From assembly GCA_026874595.1 (NCBI GenBank), contig CM049316.1, forward strand, positions 29,807,339-29,871,338: 64,000 nucleotides of DNA, written 5' to 3'. Origin of the DNA: Sipunculus nudus (taxonomy: Eukaryota; Annelida; Sipuncula; Golfingiida; Sipunculidae). Positions 13,645 through 25,800 of this stretch are shown piece after piece. Numbering within the stretch: position 1 is the stretch's first letter; each line of letters starts with the position of its first letter. The position numbers were made by a program, and so were the translations under genes. The notes below the pieces were generated by a model, which was not told the origin of the DNA, searched no databases, and worked only from the letters and a program-made list of their open reading frames with translations.

Positions 13645-14865
13645 TTATCCATCTATCCAAAATGAGACAATCATGAATGGAATATTGCTTGTGCAGGCCT
13701 GTCCCAATATACGCACTGTCAGACAAATATCATGTCCCTAAGGAGTTTGGACATCATTCATCACCTTAATTACCTAATTCAAGTAAAATATTTTTTGCGA
13801 TTATTTCTTGTCTGTCCCTAAGTTTTATGCAAACACCTACACAAAAAGAATTATATCCAAGGAAATTCATAGTTACATACTTATATCTATCAATGCCAAA
13901 TATAAAATGTTTATCCATGTAACATTGTTTTATACATTACATGTTTTAACTATTAAATACGAGCCCTTTATTTCTTCATTCTGGAGAGTAGAAATTTACA
14001 TGTCAACTCCGTCACAGCTTATTCATCCTCAGAAACAGATAAATAGGATAAAATTCTATTCATTCCGAGAAAAGCTTGCATTTTGGTTAAAAATCCCCAA
14101 TATTGACATAATGATTAAAAAAAATGGTAAAAAAAAAGCAATTGTCAACTCGGCCACTGTCAGCTCCGTCACGTGACGGCATTGATGAAGGTGACTACAT
14201 AGCACCTGATTTTTTTCTCAGTTTCTGTGAAACAATCTCTGTTTTTTTTTTGTACTCAAGTTTGCCTCATCAAAATAGTTTACCACATTGGAACTGGTCA
14301 ATGTACGCAAGCAGAAACTTATGCACCTCCTTAATCTGTTTTTTTAAAGGTCTCGAGTCAAGAGTGCCAAATTTACTTGATATATTATCTAAGAAGGATT
14401 AGGAATTATTAAAATTTTTGCATCACTGACTGGATTTGGCAGCTGATGAACTGACCATCCATAAAGGCTAGTTCCAGTCCACTAGTGGTCAACGACAAGA
14501 AGAAAAATCAAACTGCAACCCTCTAAAGCCCAGCTCTGATCTCATCTTACAGTCATTTATCCTGTCCAGCTTCACAGAGATTTCAATGACCTTTTAAAAT
14601 GTTTCAAAATATCTGCAGACGCCAAAAGTGACAGGGAACATGACATTTTACTCAGCTGTAGGATGTCTCATCAGTAACTCGTGCTGAACTTACAAACATA
14701 CAATAAATTTGTTTTCATGAAGTTTGCAGGGAAAACATAAACGCATGTGACAGCACATTTATTTCTGTCAGCCATAACTTAAATATGAGCAAATTTATGT
14801 GACACAGTCAAGTGTTGCTCAATAAAAAAGTTAATACAATTTAAATACCTCATAAGCAATACAGT

Positions 14866-14945
14866 GAAACCCCTCTACAGCGGACAGTCACGCGACCGGA
14901 CGTTTTGTCCGTTATAGCGGGGTGTCCGCCACAGAGGGGGTCGGG
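14866..14945. mobile_element. pogo/Tigger-like hairpin remnant
   Basis: TACAGTGAAACCCCTCTACA starts the unit, and TCCGTTATAGCGGGGTGTCC followed by CCACAGAGGGGG closes a self-complementary stretch. CAGT.AAACCYC... with ...TTATAGCG resembles termini of pogo-type Tc1/mariner elements with TA target sites. No transposase is present. Assignment by motif memory only. Confidence 0.4.
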
Positions 14946-15479
14946 TCATATATAAATACTTCTCCTTGATCGCTAGGTGTTACTTATTGGGTTGCTAACA
15001 TTTGTTGAAGTATACACGGAATTTTCCAACATTGACTGACAGTGGCAGGACTTACTCGGAGAAACGCCGTATGCTGTCTGAAAGCTTTTCCTAATTTTCC
15101 GTCGAAATGAAAAAAAAATTACTCTTTTTCTTATCTAAATTGAATCATAGATTAAATAAAAGGATTTAAATACATCTTTGTATTTCTTATTCATTGCTTT
15201 TAACATCCAACTCGATCGAAAAGTTAAAGAAAATGAATAATGAAGTCTAAAGTTGTGATATTCTACGAACCCTGTGATTGGTTCGTGTGACTCGTATTCA
15301 TGCGGCGTTTGTTATATTATTGATGATTCCTTCCTGTCAGGGTCATTAGTCATGTATATATCATTACAGGAAGACATTATTTAAAAGGGAATGACTCGTC
15401 AACAGCTGCCAAGAAATTATGCTAAAAATATACACCAAACTGCGAGTTATATTTCATTTTTATTATTTTTTTTTATTAG

Positions 15480-18010
15480 GTCCCCGACTGACCCCCTATG
15501 TCCAGAGATTCTATCCCAAATGGATGTAAACATCACAAACTTGTTAGGTCCCACTGTCTGACCCCTCTGCCCTGAACGGCTATTACAAAGCGATGTAAAC
15601 ATCACAAACGAGTAAGCTCCCCGTCTGACCCCTCTGACCTGAGCTGCTATTACAGATGGATGTAAACGTCACAAACTAGTTAGCTCCCCCGTCTGACCTG
15701 AGCTGCTATTACAAAGCGATGTAAACATCACAAACGAGTAAGCTCCCCCGTCTGACCACTCTGACCTGAGCTGCTATTACAGATGGATGTAAACGTCACA
15801 AACTAGTTAGCTCCCCCGTCTGACCTGAGCTGCTATTACAAAGCGATGTAAACATTACAAACGAGTACGCTCCCCCGTCTGACCCCTCTGCCCTGAGCTG
15901 CTATTACAGATGGATGTAAACGTCACAAACTAGTTAGCTCCCCCGTCTGACCTGAGCTGCTATTACAAAGCGATGTAAACATCACAAACGAGTAAGCTCC
16001 CCCGTCTGACCACTCTGACCTGAGCTGCTATTACAGATGGATGTAAACGTCACAAACTAGTTAGCTCCCCCGTCTGACCTGAGCTGCTATTACAAAGCGA
16101 TGTAAACATTACAAACGAGTACGCTCCCCCGTCTGACCCCTCTGCCCTGAGCTGCTATTACAGATGGATGTAAACGTCACAAACTAGTTAGCTCCCCCGT
16201 CTGACCTGAGCTGCTATTACAAAGCGATGTAAACATCACAAACGAGTAAGCTCCCCCGTCTGACCCCTCTGACCTGAGCTGCTATTACAGATGGATGTAA
16301 ACGTCACAAACTAGTTAGCTCCCCCGTCTGACCTGAGCTGCTATTACAAAGCGATGTAAACATCACAAACGAGTAAGCTCCCCCGTCTGACCACTCTGAC
16401 CTGAGCTGCTATTACAGATGGATGTAAACGTCACAAACTAGTTAGCTCCCCCGTCTGACCTGAGCTGCTATTACAAAGCGATGTAAACATTACAAACGAG
16501 TACGCTCCCCCGTCTGACCCCTCTGCCCTGAGCTGCTATTACAGATGGATGTAAACGTCACAAACTAGTTAGCTCCCCCGTCTGACCTGAGCTGCTATTA
16601 CAAAGCGATGTAAACATCACAAACGAGTAAGCTCCCCCGTCTGACCCCTCTGACCTGAGCTGCTATTACAGATGGATGTAAACGTCACAAACTAGTTAGC
16701 TCCCCCGTCTGACCTGAGCTGCTATTACAAAGCGATGTAAACATCACAAACGAGTAAGCTCCCCCGTCTGACCACTCTGACCTGAGCTGCTATTACAGAT
16801 GGATGTAAACGTCACAAACTAGTTAGCTCCCCCGTCTGACCTGAGCTGCTATTACAAAGCGATGTAAACATTACAAACGAGTACGCTCCCCCGTCTGACC
16901 CCTCTGCCCTGAGCTGCTATTACAGATGGATGTAAACGTCACAAACTAGTTAGCTCCCCCGTCTGACCTGAGCTGCTATTACAAAGCGATGTAAACATCA
17001 CAAACGAGTAAGCTCCCCCGTCTGACCACTCTGACCTGAGCTGCTATTACAGATGGATGTAAACGTCACAAACTAGTTAGCTCCCCCGTCTGACCTGAGC
17101 TGCTATTACAAAGCGATGTAAACATTACAAACGAGTACGCTCCCCCGTCTGACCCCTCTGCCCTGAGCTGCTATTACAGATGGATGTAAACGTCACAAAC
17201 TAGTTAGCTCCCCCGTCTGACCTGAGCTGCTATTACAAAGCGATGTAAACATCACAAACGAGTAAGCTCCCCCGTCTGACCCCTCTGACCTGAGCTGCTA
17301 TTACAGATGGATGTAAACGTCACAAACTAGTTAGCTCCCCCGTCTGACCTGAGCTGCTATTACAAAGCGATGTAAACATCACAAACGAGTAAGCTCCCCC
17401 GTCTGACCACTCTGACCTGAGCTGCTATTACAGATGGATGTAAACGTCACAAACTAGTTAGCTCCCCCGTCTGACCTGAACTGCTATTACAAAGCGATGT
17501 AAACATCACAAACGAGTAAGCTCCCCCGTCTGACCCCTCTTACCTGAGCTGCTATTACAGATGGATGTAAACGTCACAAACTAGTTAGCTCCCCCGTCTG
17601 ACCTGAGCTGCTATTAAAAAGCGATGTAAACATCACAAACGAGTAAGCTCCCCCGTCTGACCACTCTGACCTGAGCTGCTATTACAGATGGATGTAAACA
17701 TCACAAACGAGTTAGCTCCCCCGTCTGACCACTCTGACCTGAGCTGCTATTACAGATGGATGTAAACGTCACAAACTAGTTAGCTCTCCCGTCTGACCTG
17801 AGCTGCTATTACAAAGCGATGTAAACGTCACAAACGAGTAAGCTCCCCCGTCTGACCCCTCTGACCTGAGCTGCTATTACAGATGGATGTAAACGTCACA
17901 AACTAGTTAGCTCCCCCGTCTGACCAGAGCTGCTATGACAAAGCGATGTAAACATCACAAACGAGAACGCTACCCCGTCTGAACCCTCTGGCTTGAACTG
18001 CTATTATAAA
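15480..18010. repeat. Dimeric satellite array with higher-order structure, intron 2 of copy 2
   Basis: Two related monomers of 59 bp (GAGCTGCTATTACAGATGG..., containing ACTAGTTAG) and 68 bp (GAGCTGCTATTACAAAGCG..., containing ACGAGTAAG plus an extra CTCTGACC) alternate to form a 127-bp dimer, about 20 dimers in all. Dimers differ at CCACTCTGACCT, CCCCTCTGACCT and (ATTACAAACGAGTACG) CCCCTCTGCCCT. These variants recur in order with a 381-bp (three-dimer) spacing, for example 16261 and 16642. Edges are more diverged than the centre, as expected from unequal exchange. Confidence 0.92.
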
Positions 18011-18719
18011 GCACAAACCTGTTAGGTCTCCCTGTTTGAGGCCTATAGGGGCCTATAATACAGATAGTCGGACCATAAGGACCTAAGGTCGGACCTAAGG
18101 TCCCAGGGAGGAGACTTGAGGCGCCAAGCCTGACTTATTGATATGAAATTTCACGCAATAAAAGAAAATGAAAGATAATAATTTTCTCAATATTATGTAT
18201 GCTTAACCTGAAACAGTCGTGTACTTTCTTCATATTTTGTAGGTAAAATAAAAGTTTTCAATGTAATCGAAAATATTGTTCATTCTTTTAACAAAATAAT
18301 TATGAACAGAATTTGAGATGCTGAAAGAAATTTAATCTGCAGAATTACTAGGCTTTCAGTAAATGACAGACACAATATTATATGTTTTTTTATATGTCTT
18401 TAGATATTTAGAGTGTAAGAATTTTATAGCATTGTCAGCTGTGCAAGGTCTACAATGTAAACAATCCAGGCAGCCAACATTGTTGACTGCGGATTATCTG
18501 AGTCTCCTAAATAGATCTAAGGTGTATTTACACTAACACAAATAGGCAATACCTTATGTAATTAATTTTTATTACTCTATTTATAAATATATTACTTTTT
18601 TGTTTTATTGACAAATGTCAATAATTTTTTATTGAAACGAAATCAAAGGAAAATACACACACACACATATATATATATATGTACATATATTCAATCTGTC
18701 ATTAGTCTTCGTTTATTGA

Positions 18720-19035
18720 GGTTATTAGGTAAAGCATGAATAGGTGGTCATAGGTGTATAAAGAATGTGGTTTTACGATCAGAAATGTGTGTACATACAA
18801 TTGATGTAACAATAAGTAAACAGGATACGCCAACATTTTTTCTTCAAGGATCGCTATTGTGAATGCTTGTATAATTACATGGTTTTAAATTTGCAATTCC
18901 GTTCTGGCAGGTGCATCGCATTCCGACGTACCTTTTTTACATGCCGCCCATTTGAGGCGATATATATATATTTGTATGTGCATAAATTTATGATCGTAAA
19001 ACCACATTCTTTATACACCTATAACCACCTAGTTC

Positions 19036-19040
<5 letters not shown>
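18720..19040. repeat. Foldback element, deleted form (copy 2 intron)
   Basis: Outer arms GCATGAATAGGTGGTCATAG...TTTTACGATCA (18735-18785) and its complement (18987-19036) are kept. Only one inner arm (ACAGGATACGCCAACATT...CGACGTACC) remains between them. A (CT)n tract follows at 19040-19075. Compare 39031-39535. Confidence 0.65.
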
Positions 19041-19079
<39 letters not shown>

Positions 19080-19689
19080 ATTTAATCGTCTTTGATCATC
19101 TTTGATCTAAAAGGTAAAAGCCCTCTGAGAGAGTATTTTGATCAAAAGTCTATCCAGTCAAGTCCGTCACAAATACTTCTGTACTTTGCCAGCTAATTAT
19201 AATCAAGGGAATCGTTTATCTGCAAGGACTATTATGCAAATAATAACATGTAAATAAAGGAATTTTTTATTAATCTATGATAGTTTAATATGTTTTGATC
19301 AGAATAATTTTTTTACCCGAGAAACAAAATTACAAAAAAAAGTTTTTTTTATAATGTTGCTATTTTCTGAAGTTTTTTTGCCCATACCTTGGTGTAATAC
19401 GAAGGGCATCGTACATTTATTTTTCTAAGATGATGACCGTTCAGTTACTAACACAAGGTCAATATGGATGAGATTATCTGATCAGTGAATTCCGATATAC
19501 TTGTACGATTTGAAGGTCCTTTACGAAAAATGTTGAACCATTATATGAAATAAAAATGTGGTATCAACAGAAATCTTTGCCTCACTTATGCTTATGATAG
19601 TTTTTGTTCATATATGCCAAATAATAATTATCCAAGCGTACATTAAATATTGATTTAAAAGTAAAGATGATGAAATATTTTTGTCACCA

Positions 19690-20872
19690 GAGAACTGTGA
19701 CTTAGTTATTGTAATGTATGTTCTAGTAGTAAGTATAACGATATAACGAGATGATCGTTTTGATAATTTATTGTATATTTACATGGAGTATCATGTTCAG
19801 AATTAAGTGGAGATCTTCGGTTGGAAAACAAAAAGTGTCTCGTTTGATGTTAATTTCAGTACAGTTTAATTCCGGCGGAGACGTCTCTATTTGACGGTCT
19901 TTATAGTAACTGGTTTTTTTTTTTGGTAGATTTCAAAGGCATAGCACCTGTTTAGTTTGGTTCCCTCTGGGTTTATCTCTGAAATTCATGCTATTATTGA
20001 CGGTCGGCATAATGGGGAGTAGTGATGGGCCAGAGAATGGTGAGGACTTGTGACGTCAACAAGCATTTATAAGTCGTGATAAAGACGAAATTCGACAGAA
20101 GTGCCTGATCAGCGTACCAGTTCGGTATAGCCTGAAGATATCTGCAGTCCGAGGAGAGGTCTGTGTGTATCAGAGTGTAGACAGCTGAGAGATGACGTCT
20201 ATAAGTGTAGATAGCCGGGTAACGGTGATAACTATGTAACGGATTTCAGAGCGAGTATTGATATTGCCGGCGGACTGTTAATCTGGCTATTTATTACGTG
20301 TTGTGAGTGCTTCCAAGAACAGAGAGAGGACTTTATTTAAACGCGTAACTTTATCGCTGTGTCGAAGCATATTCTGCTGCCTTGTACTGGATAATTCTAG
20401 GAGACATCAGCTGTGGAAGACATTGATTCTGTGCCCAGAAAGAATAGTCTAAGCATGTTGCGTGAACTTTATCACGAGAGGTAAACGATTATACTCCGGC
20501 AAGGGACTGTTGATGGTTGGAGCTCCGTGAAATTATAAGTGAACTGATTGTACAGCATACACAGGTAGAGGGTTTGATGAGGCGATCGGTGCGACAGTCC
20601 TGTGTCCCGTGTGCGCGATGATCATGTGATTAGGAGAAGTGTATACAAGGGACTGCTCTGTGTAGTGTGGATAAGAGACTCAGTGAGTATATTATCAGTG
20701 AGTGTATCATCGGACGTTTGTAATCTTCGGTGTTTGTATATATGGGGAAGTGTAAGTGCCTCCCGTTTTAATATATTGGTTTGTTTTTGTACGTATGCAT
20801 GGTTTTCAGCCAGTTTGTCCAGTTGGTTTGTCCATTAAAAAAATGGACGTTTCACATCTTTACCGGTGTGAC
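19690..20872 (+). mobile_element. About 1.2-kb insertion before exon 3 of copy 2 (solo-LTR-like)
   Basis: Present in copies 2 and 3 but absent from copy 1, where AAAGTAAATATGATG runs directly into the TTAATTGTTTTG sequence before exon 3. It has a CRE-like TGACGTCA and a TATAAG box about 10 bp apart (20045-20075), a long leader, an ATTAAA near 20835 and an end in TTTACCGGTGTGACA. This is U3-R-U5-like order, but I could not fix the left terminus or a target duplication. Alternatively an internal promoter. Confidence 0.5.
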
Positions 20873-22584
20873 AATTAATTTAATTAATTGTTTTTTTTAA
20901 ATTTCCTATATACTTACAGCTGAAGAAACATGGTTATGAAAACATAGACGCCTTGGATGGAAGCTCAGCCATGTTGGATCAGGCAAAAAAAGAAAGGAAT
21001 CTACAAAAACACGATTTGTGATTTATTTGGAAGAACAGACTTAATATTGATGACGGTAAGCCAATAATTTTTACCCGTAATTATGGTAACATTGGCGTGG
21101 AATGCGTCATAGTTTCCTAGTTAGTCAAGGTGCCAAAGCAGGGTTTTGGCCTTGACCTGAATAGACCATCTGCCGAATGTGCTTCGGGGATTTTTACCAA
21201 CTCGTGCGTCCTTTAGGGGGTTGACATATTCAAGATGACCGCCATATAAACAGTTAAACTGTTATATAAACTCTGTCTGTTAATTGCTTAATACAGTGTT
21301 AAAATGACTAATGCTATGCATCATTGCAAAGACTAAAGGAATACACATTTTTTGCAGTAACGGGGCACATCTAATTATTACTGTGAACAATAAGGACCAG
21401 ATTCTTTCTTCCCGAGGCATAATTGATCGATGATAAAAACAAACAAATAATGATACCGGTGAGCCGGTTATATATGTTATATATTAACTGTTGCTGCTTT
21501 CATTGATATTCCTAAGGCATTTTTACCACAGTCCGGTAATAGTGATTTTTTTCATGCAAAAGCCTAATTGAAAGTAATCAAAGCGTTATACGGTAGCGTA
21601 GCACCAATGGCAGAAACACGTCCAATAAAAAAAACTGAGAGGTCCTTCAGAATTAATATTAGAATCATTTAGTAAGTATCGTTTATTGTGTTCCTTTGTT
21701 TGATATATGTATTTTTTGGATGTTTAATTTCAGTCAAAATTTTATTTATTTAGAAAATTCCTATTTCTAAAATTGAACGTGATTTTAAGCAACCAGTCAG
21801 AATTCATTTTTAAATAAATCTTCAAGTATATAAATATTCAATTATATATTGATATATTGCCTTGTGGCATATCCGACAATTTTGTCTTAACGGGTTGCCC
21901 TGTATAATTTTTTTTTTTAAATAAGTGTATAAATAAATTTTATCTTCTTATAAAGGAAAACAAAACATAAATGGTTTGAAATACTGTCATAAAGTTTTAT
22001 ATTAGCTAATTAAAAAGTGGTTTGATGTTACTGGTTGCTTAAAGTTGTGAATATTAAATTTTCAAAAATGTTTATATATCAAATGAAAATGAGGGTGAAT
22101 TTCACAAATTCATATACCGTCCGTAGGAAAACTGTGTCAGGTTTAAAATTTTACATTATGAGGTCCAATATGCATATAAAAAATTTTGATTGATATTTAA
22201 TTGAGGGTATTGCATATAAGTGGAATTTATTGAGAGATGCACATTTCAGACACGTATGACGCAGTTGTAACGAGCGCATCCTTTGCACCCGGTCACCTCA
22301 ATGATGAATGCTTTGAAGAAGTCCTTCGCATTGTTAAGCCAGGTAATATATATTTGTGATTCACGCCCTATCTTCAAAAAATTAATAACTTCAACAAAAT
22401 TGATGTCCCCAGCATTCAGAAAGTGGCTACATGTTTAGTAAACAACAGTAGAATTGTCAATGAACATCTGATTAAAATGTTTGTTTCATCGAAGACAATA
22501 TTTTTTATTGCAGTTAGACGGTCATTGTCATTCATATTTTTATCAACCTAAAATGAGAAATGTTTCAATAAGGTATTGACACCA

Positions 22585-22612
22585 AGGAGGTTATAATTAA
22601 TAACCTCCTTGT
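22585..22612. repeat. Perfect palindrome in intron 4 of copy 2
   Basis: AAGGAGGTTAT and its complement ATAACCTCCTT flank a 5-6 base AT loop, about 40 bp before exon 5. The same hairpin with one loop change lies at 43383-43410 in copy 3; it is not in copy 1 or 5. Confidence 0.7.
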
Positions 22613-24902
22613 TTACATTACTGAAGCGTTCACTTATTTCGTCACAGGTGGGTATTTCGTACTCGTGACGAGAAAACTGTACTTGGTGACCTATCCGGTT
22701 TTCAAAGAGAGACTGGAGCCTCGAATGCAGCTCCTACAAAACAAGGGAGCCTGGCGCCAGTTAGTGAAGGAAACGATTCCAAAATACCACGAGGAAGAAG
22801 ACGGTGTTGTTTACGTATTTCAGATGCTAGAAGAGAAGCAAAGTTATTTAGCAACTTTATAAAACATTATGAATAACCCTCTTAATCACACATTTTTCAG
22901 AACTGTCAGTTCGTCTGTTATTATATTTGCCTATAAATTATGTAAAAATGAAACTTAATTCAATGCCAAAATTGACCAAACCGACTACAAAATCGAACGC
23001 CGTAGAAGACAGTCGTAGAAGCTGCCATCTAGCGGCAAATTGCATAACCAGTTCATTAAACTGTTAATTTGTAGCATATTCAAGGGCCAGGTTTAAATAC
23101 TTCATGCCCGAAGGAAGATAAATTTTTATTTCCCAACTCGCCTTGAATTTTTCCTCTGTTACGTCTTGCAGTTGTGACTTGTCGACTCTGTTACGTTTTA
23201 CCTCTGTAACATGTTGCCTCTGTTACGTTTACCATTTGTAATCATCGGGATATATCAACTGTGACTGTGCAAAATGAAATTTAAAACAAAAGCCAAATCC
23301 CGAATGGCTTAACATTGAGCCTTTACCGCAGATTGGCTATTGCATGTATTTAATGATACCGTTTTTTGACTTTGGTAGAACAAGAGAGTTAATTTTAAGA
23401 GTCTTAAATATAATGAGGATACACACATATATATTTATACATATGTTGTATCTACATTAATTTTGATCACTGGCTGGGGCCATTTTCAGTGGCCTGATCC
23501 ATAAAGGACCATATATGCCTACAGGTTTTACGGACTAATGAAATACGTGGATTCGCATGAGATTTTTCGCAACCTTTTGTGTAAAGGTGACAAGTAAAAT
23601 TGCATTTTTTCTTACAAATTTGAACCGATTCACACCGGCTGTGGATATAAAACTTGATAGGCCTACATCCGCCGCATATCTATAAGCAGTTGAACAGCAA
23701 TAATGAAACTGTGATTGTATGAAGACAGTGAAGTGGTTAAAATATTTAAAGCCCGGCATCCTCATTCTGTATGAACGAACTAAACATGTGTTTTACAATA
23801 TCTTGTTCATCAAGCTTAACTGGGAGGAAATTAGTAACATTTTGATAAAAAATGGGTAAAGATGCATCAACCCAATTTTATACATAGGCACTATGAGAGG
23901 AAAAATATTGGCGATGTATATAAACAAATGATCGAGTCTTATAGGACAATGTTTCAGCTTGGCTAGAACAGTCCAATATTTGAAAAAGGGGTTTTACACA
24001 TTGATATAGTATAAATGAACCAATTCTTCTGAACTTTGTTGATACACAAATGGAACATCTATGATAAAATCACAATTTATTTCGTGACTTCAATACCATG
24101 ACTTTATCGGACTGTAGCTTTTGATTTTCTTAATTTGTGCTGCCATTTAGCCATGATGCCTGCATCGCCTCCGATGATAGGGTACATCCCGCGTGTATTA
24201 GAAGTTGACAAAATATATTAACTCACCTTAGAACAGGATTTCCGGCAGTGCAAAACACTCTGATTTGAAGTGGATTTACCTCAGGTTCTGGAAACAATGA
24301 TGAATAATGTTCTAAAGACACATATGTCATGATGCGTGCATAAAAATGAGCAATATAAATTGCGTCAATTTTTGGTAAATTATGCCTTTTATTTCGGGTG
24401 TATATAATGACAAGTTGGACCACAAGCTACATGTATGAAACTGCCTGTCTGACCATGACCAGGGCTCTGTGTACTATGTTAAAAGACGGGCGATATACAG
24501 TACAAGATGTCGGAGCCTAGCTAGGTCTACCTGAACACGGTGACACCTGCTGACCTCTTTATAAATTTACACAATGCGTGTGCTGTAGATGCATCCACAT
24601 CCCGGTAACTTATGGTAGTATGAATATATGTGAAATAAAAAAAGCTGTATTTCACGACGTTGTTTGTCCATATTTGTCCATATTCTCATCCCTCGGCTGC
24701 ATGGTTGTTGCGTCCACTTGGGAAAGCCATGTTGATGGGTTAATTAACACAATGATTTCACCGGGTGAGCGATATTGCATGCATCACTGCGCCCATCCCC
24801 CTTGTCACCTATCTGACTAGCCTTCCCACTAATTGAACGCAGCTAGCCCACTCAGCTCACTATACCCAGTACTTATACGTTATTGTGACACTTATCTAGT
24901 AA

Positions 24903-25332
24903 CAGGGGCGTCAATATAGGGGGGATTGGGGTATATATCCCCCAAGGGGGGGGGGGATGGTCAATGTAATCCCCCCCCCCACTATTCAGAGAATAATATT
25001 TATAAATTTCAAATGAAATATATAAATAGATAGAATTATAGGCTTTACTTACATTTAAAAGTATACTATGAAATATTAATATCTTAATGGTTTAGAATTA
25101 ACATATACCTTATTTTTGTGAACCTTATACTTAATTGATATACATTTGATATGTCACACAGACAATAAAAGGTATATATATATTATAATATATATATAAT
25201 GTATAAACATGTCTGTGTTATCCCAATTTTGACTACCCTCCACGCCTGTTATCCCCCCCCCCCCCCAGCATTGCGAGTCATCCCCCCACCCTGCGAGTCG
25301 TCCCCCACCTTTGAAGATAAATAGACGCTCTG
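24903..25332. mobile_element. hAT-like MITE with 8-bp target duplication
   Basis: Termini CAGGGGCGTCAATAT and, inverted, CAGAGCGTCTATTTAT are flanked by TCTAGTAA on both sides (24895-24902 and 25333-25340). The paralogous site near 9310 lacks the element. 430 bp, no ORF, with poly-C/poly-G runs inside. An 8-bp duplication and CAG.G ends are the hAT pattern. A second copy is at 60416-60808. Confidence 0.85.
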
Positions 25333-25800
25333 TCTAGTAACATTTTTCATATACATGATTAATGAGTACCTGCATGTTTTGCCGCCAAGTCTGCCGATGC
25401 ATGTCACTTGGCAGACAAACCTTGTACTGTACCTTTCATGTTCTCTCGTTCCAGGTAAGTTATTTCCGATGTATTTTCAGATTGCATTTGTGTATTAATG
25501 TTAATTTATTAGAGTATGTCAGCCATTATCTGATCATTATAATGGTAATATTATCATAAACTTTATTTTATTGCTACATTTGGTCTGAAAGGCAAATTAT
25601 TCTATAGATATAGCCAAATGTGGTCGTCAGCAAAATATTATCGTGAACTATTCAGTAGAGTATGTCAGTCATTATAATATCATAATAATGATAATATCAT
25701 CATTGTACCTACACTCTTATTGTGCTGAATGTGGTCAGAAAGGTTGATTCATCTATGGCCAAAGGTGGTCGTCCTATCATTAATATTTTCATGTACTTAT

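Larger units (their letters stand above)
12745..22862 (+). pseudogene. METTL27: METTL27-like methyltransferase, copy 2, frame broken in exon 3
   Basis: Exons 12745-12867, 13290-13418, 20920-21055, 22250-22342 and 22648-22862 match copy 1 and copy 3 exon for exon, with identical lengths and GT-AG borders. Exon 3 has seven A's where copy 3 has six (after GATCAGGC) and lacks one base further on (TTTGGAAGAAC against TTTGGAATGAAC). Total length is therefore still 136, but the reading between the two changes is shifted and meets TGA after QKHDL. Everything else (motif I ILDAAAGTGRVGSE, exon 4 FAPGH, exon 5 ending QSYLATL) is open. Intron 2 is 7.5 kb and holds a satellite array, a foldback remnant and a solo-LTR-like insertion. 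It may be a young pseudogene or an assembly error at a homopolymer; a compensating pair is compatible with either. Confidence 0.75.
9270..23270 (+). repeat. Segmental duplication block carrying copy 2
   Basis: Collinear with 24860-44080: upstream flank (GTTCCAGGTA... at 9415 against 25451), the 10560-12720 region against 28390-30570, all exons, the 13650-14170 region against 32690-33200, satellite flanks, the 19510-20880 region against 40230-41620, intron 3 and about 200 bp after the stop. Similarity fades shortly after the TGTTACGTTTTACCTC motif near 23190 (44000 in copy 3). Confidence 0.8.

Noticed and set aside
15480-18010. CRISPR-like array
   Set aside because: Units alternate with no unique spacers and the genome is eukaryotic; it is a satellite.
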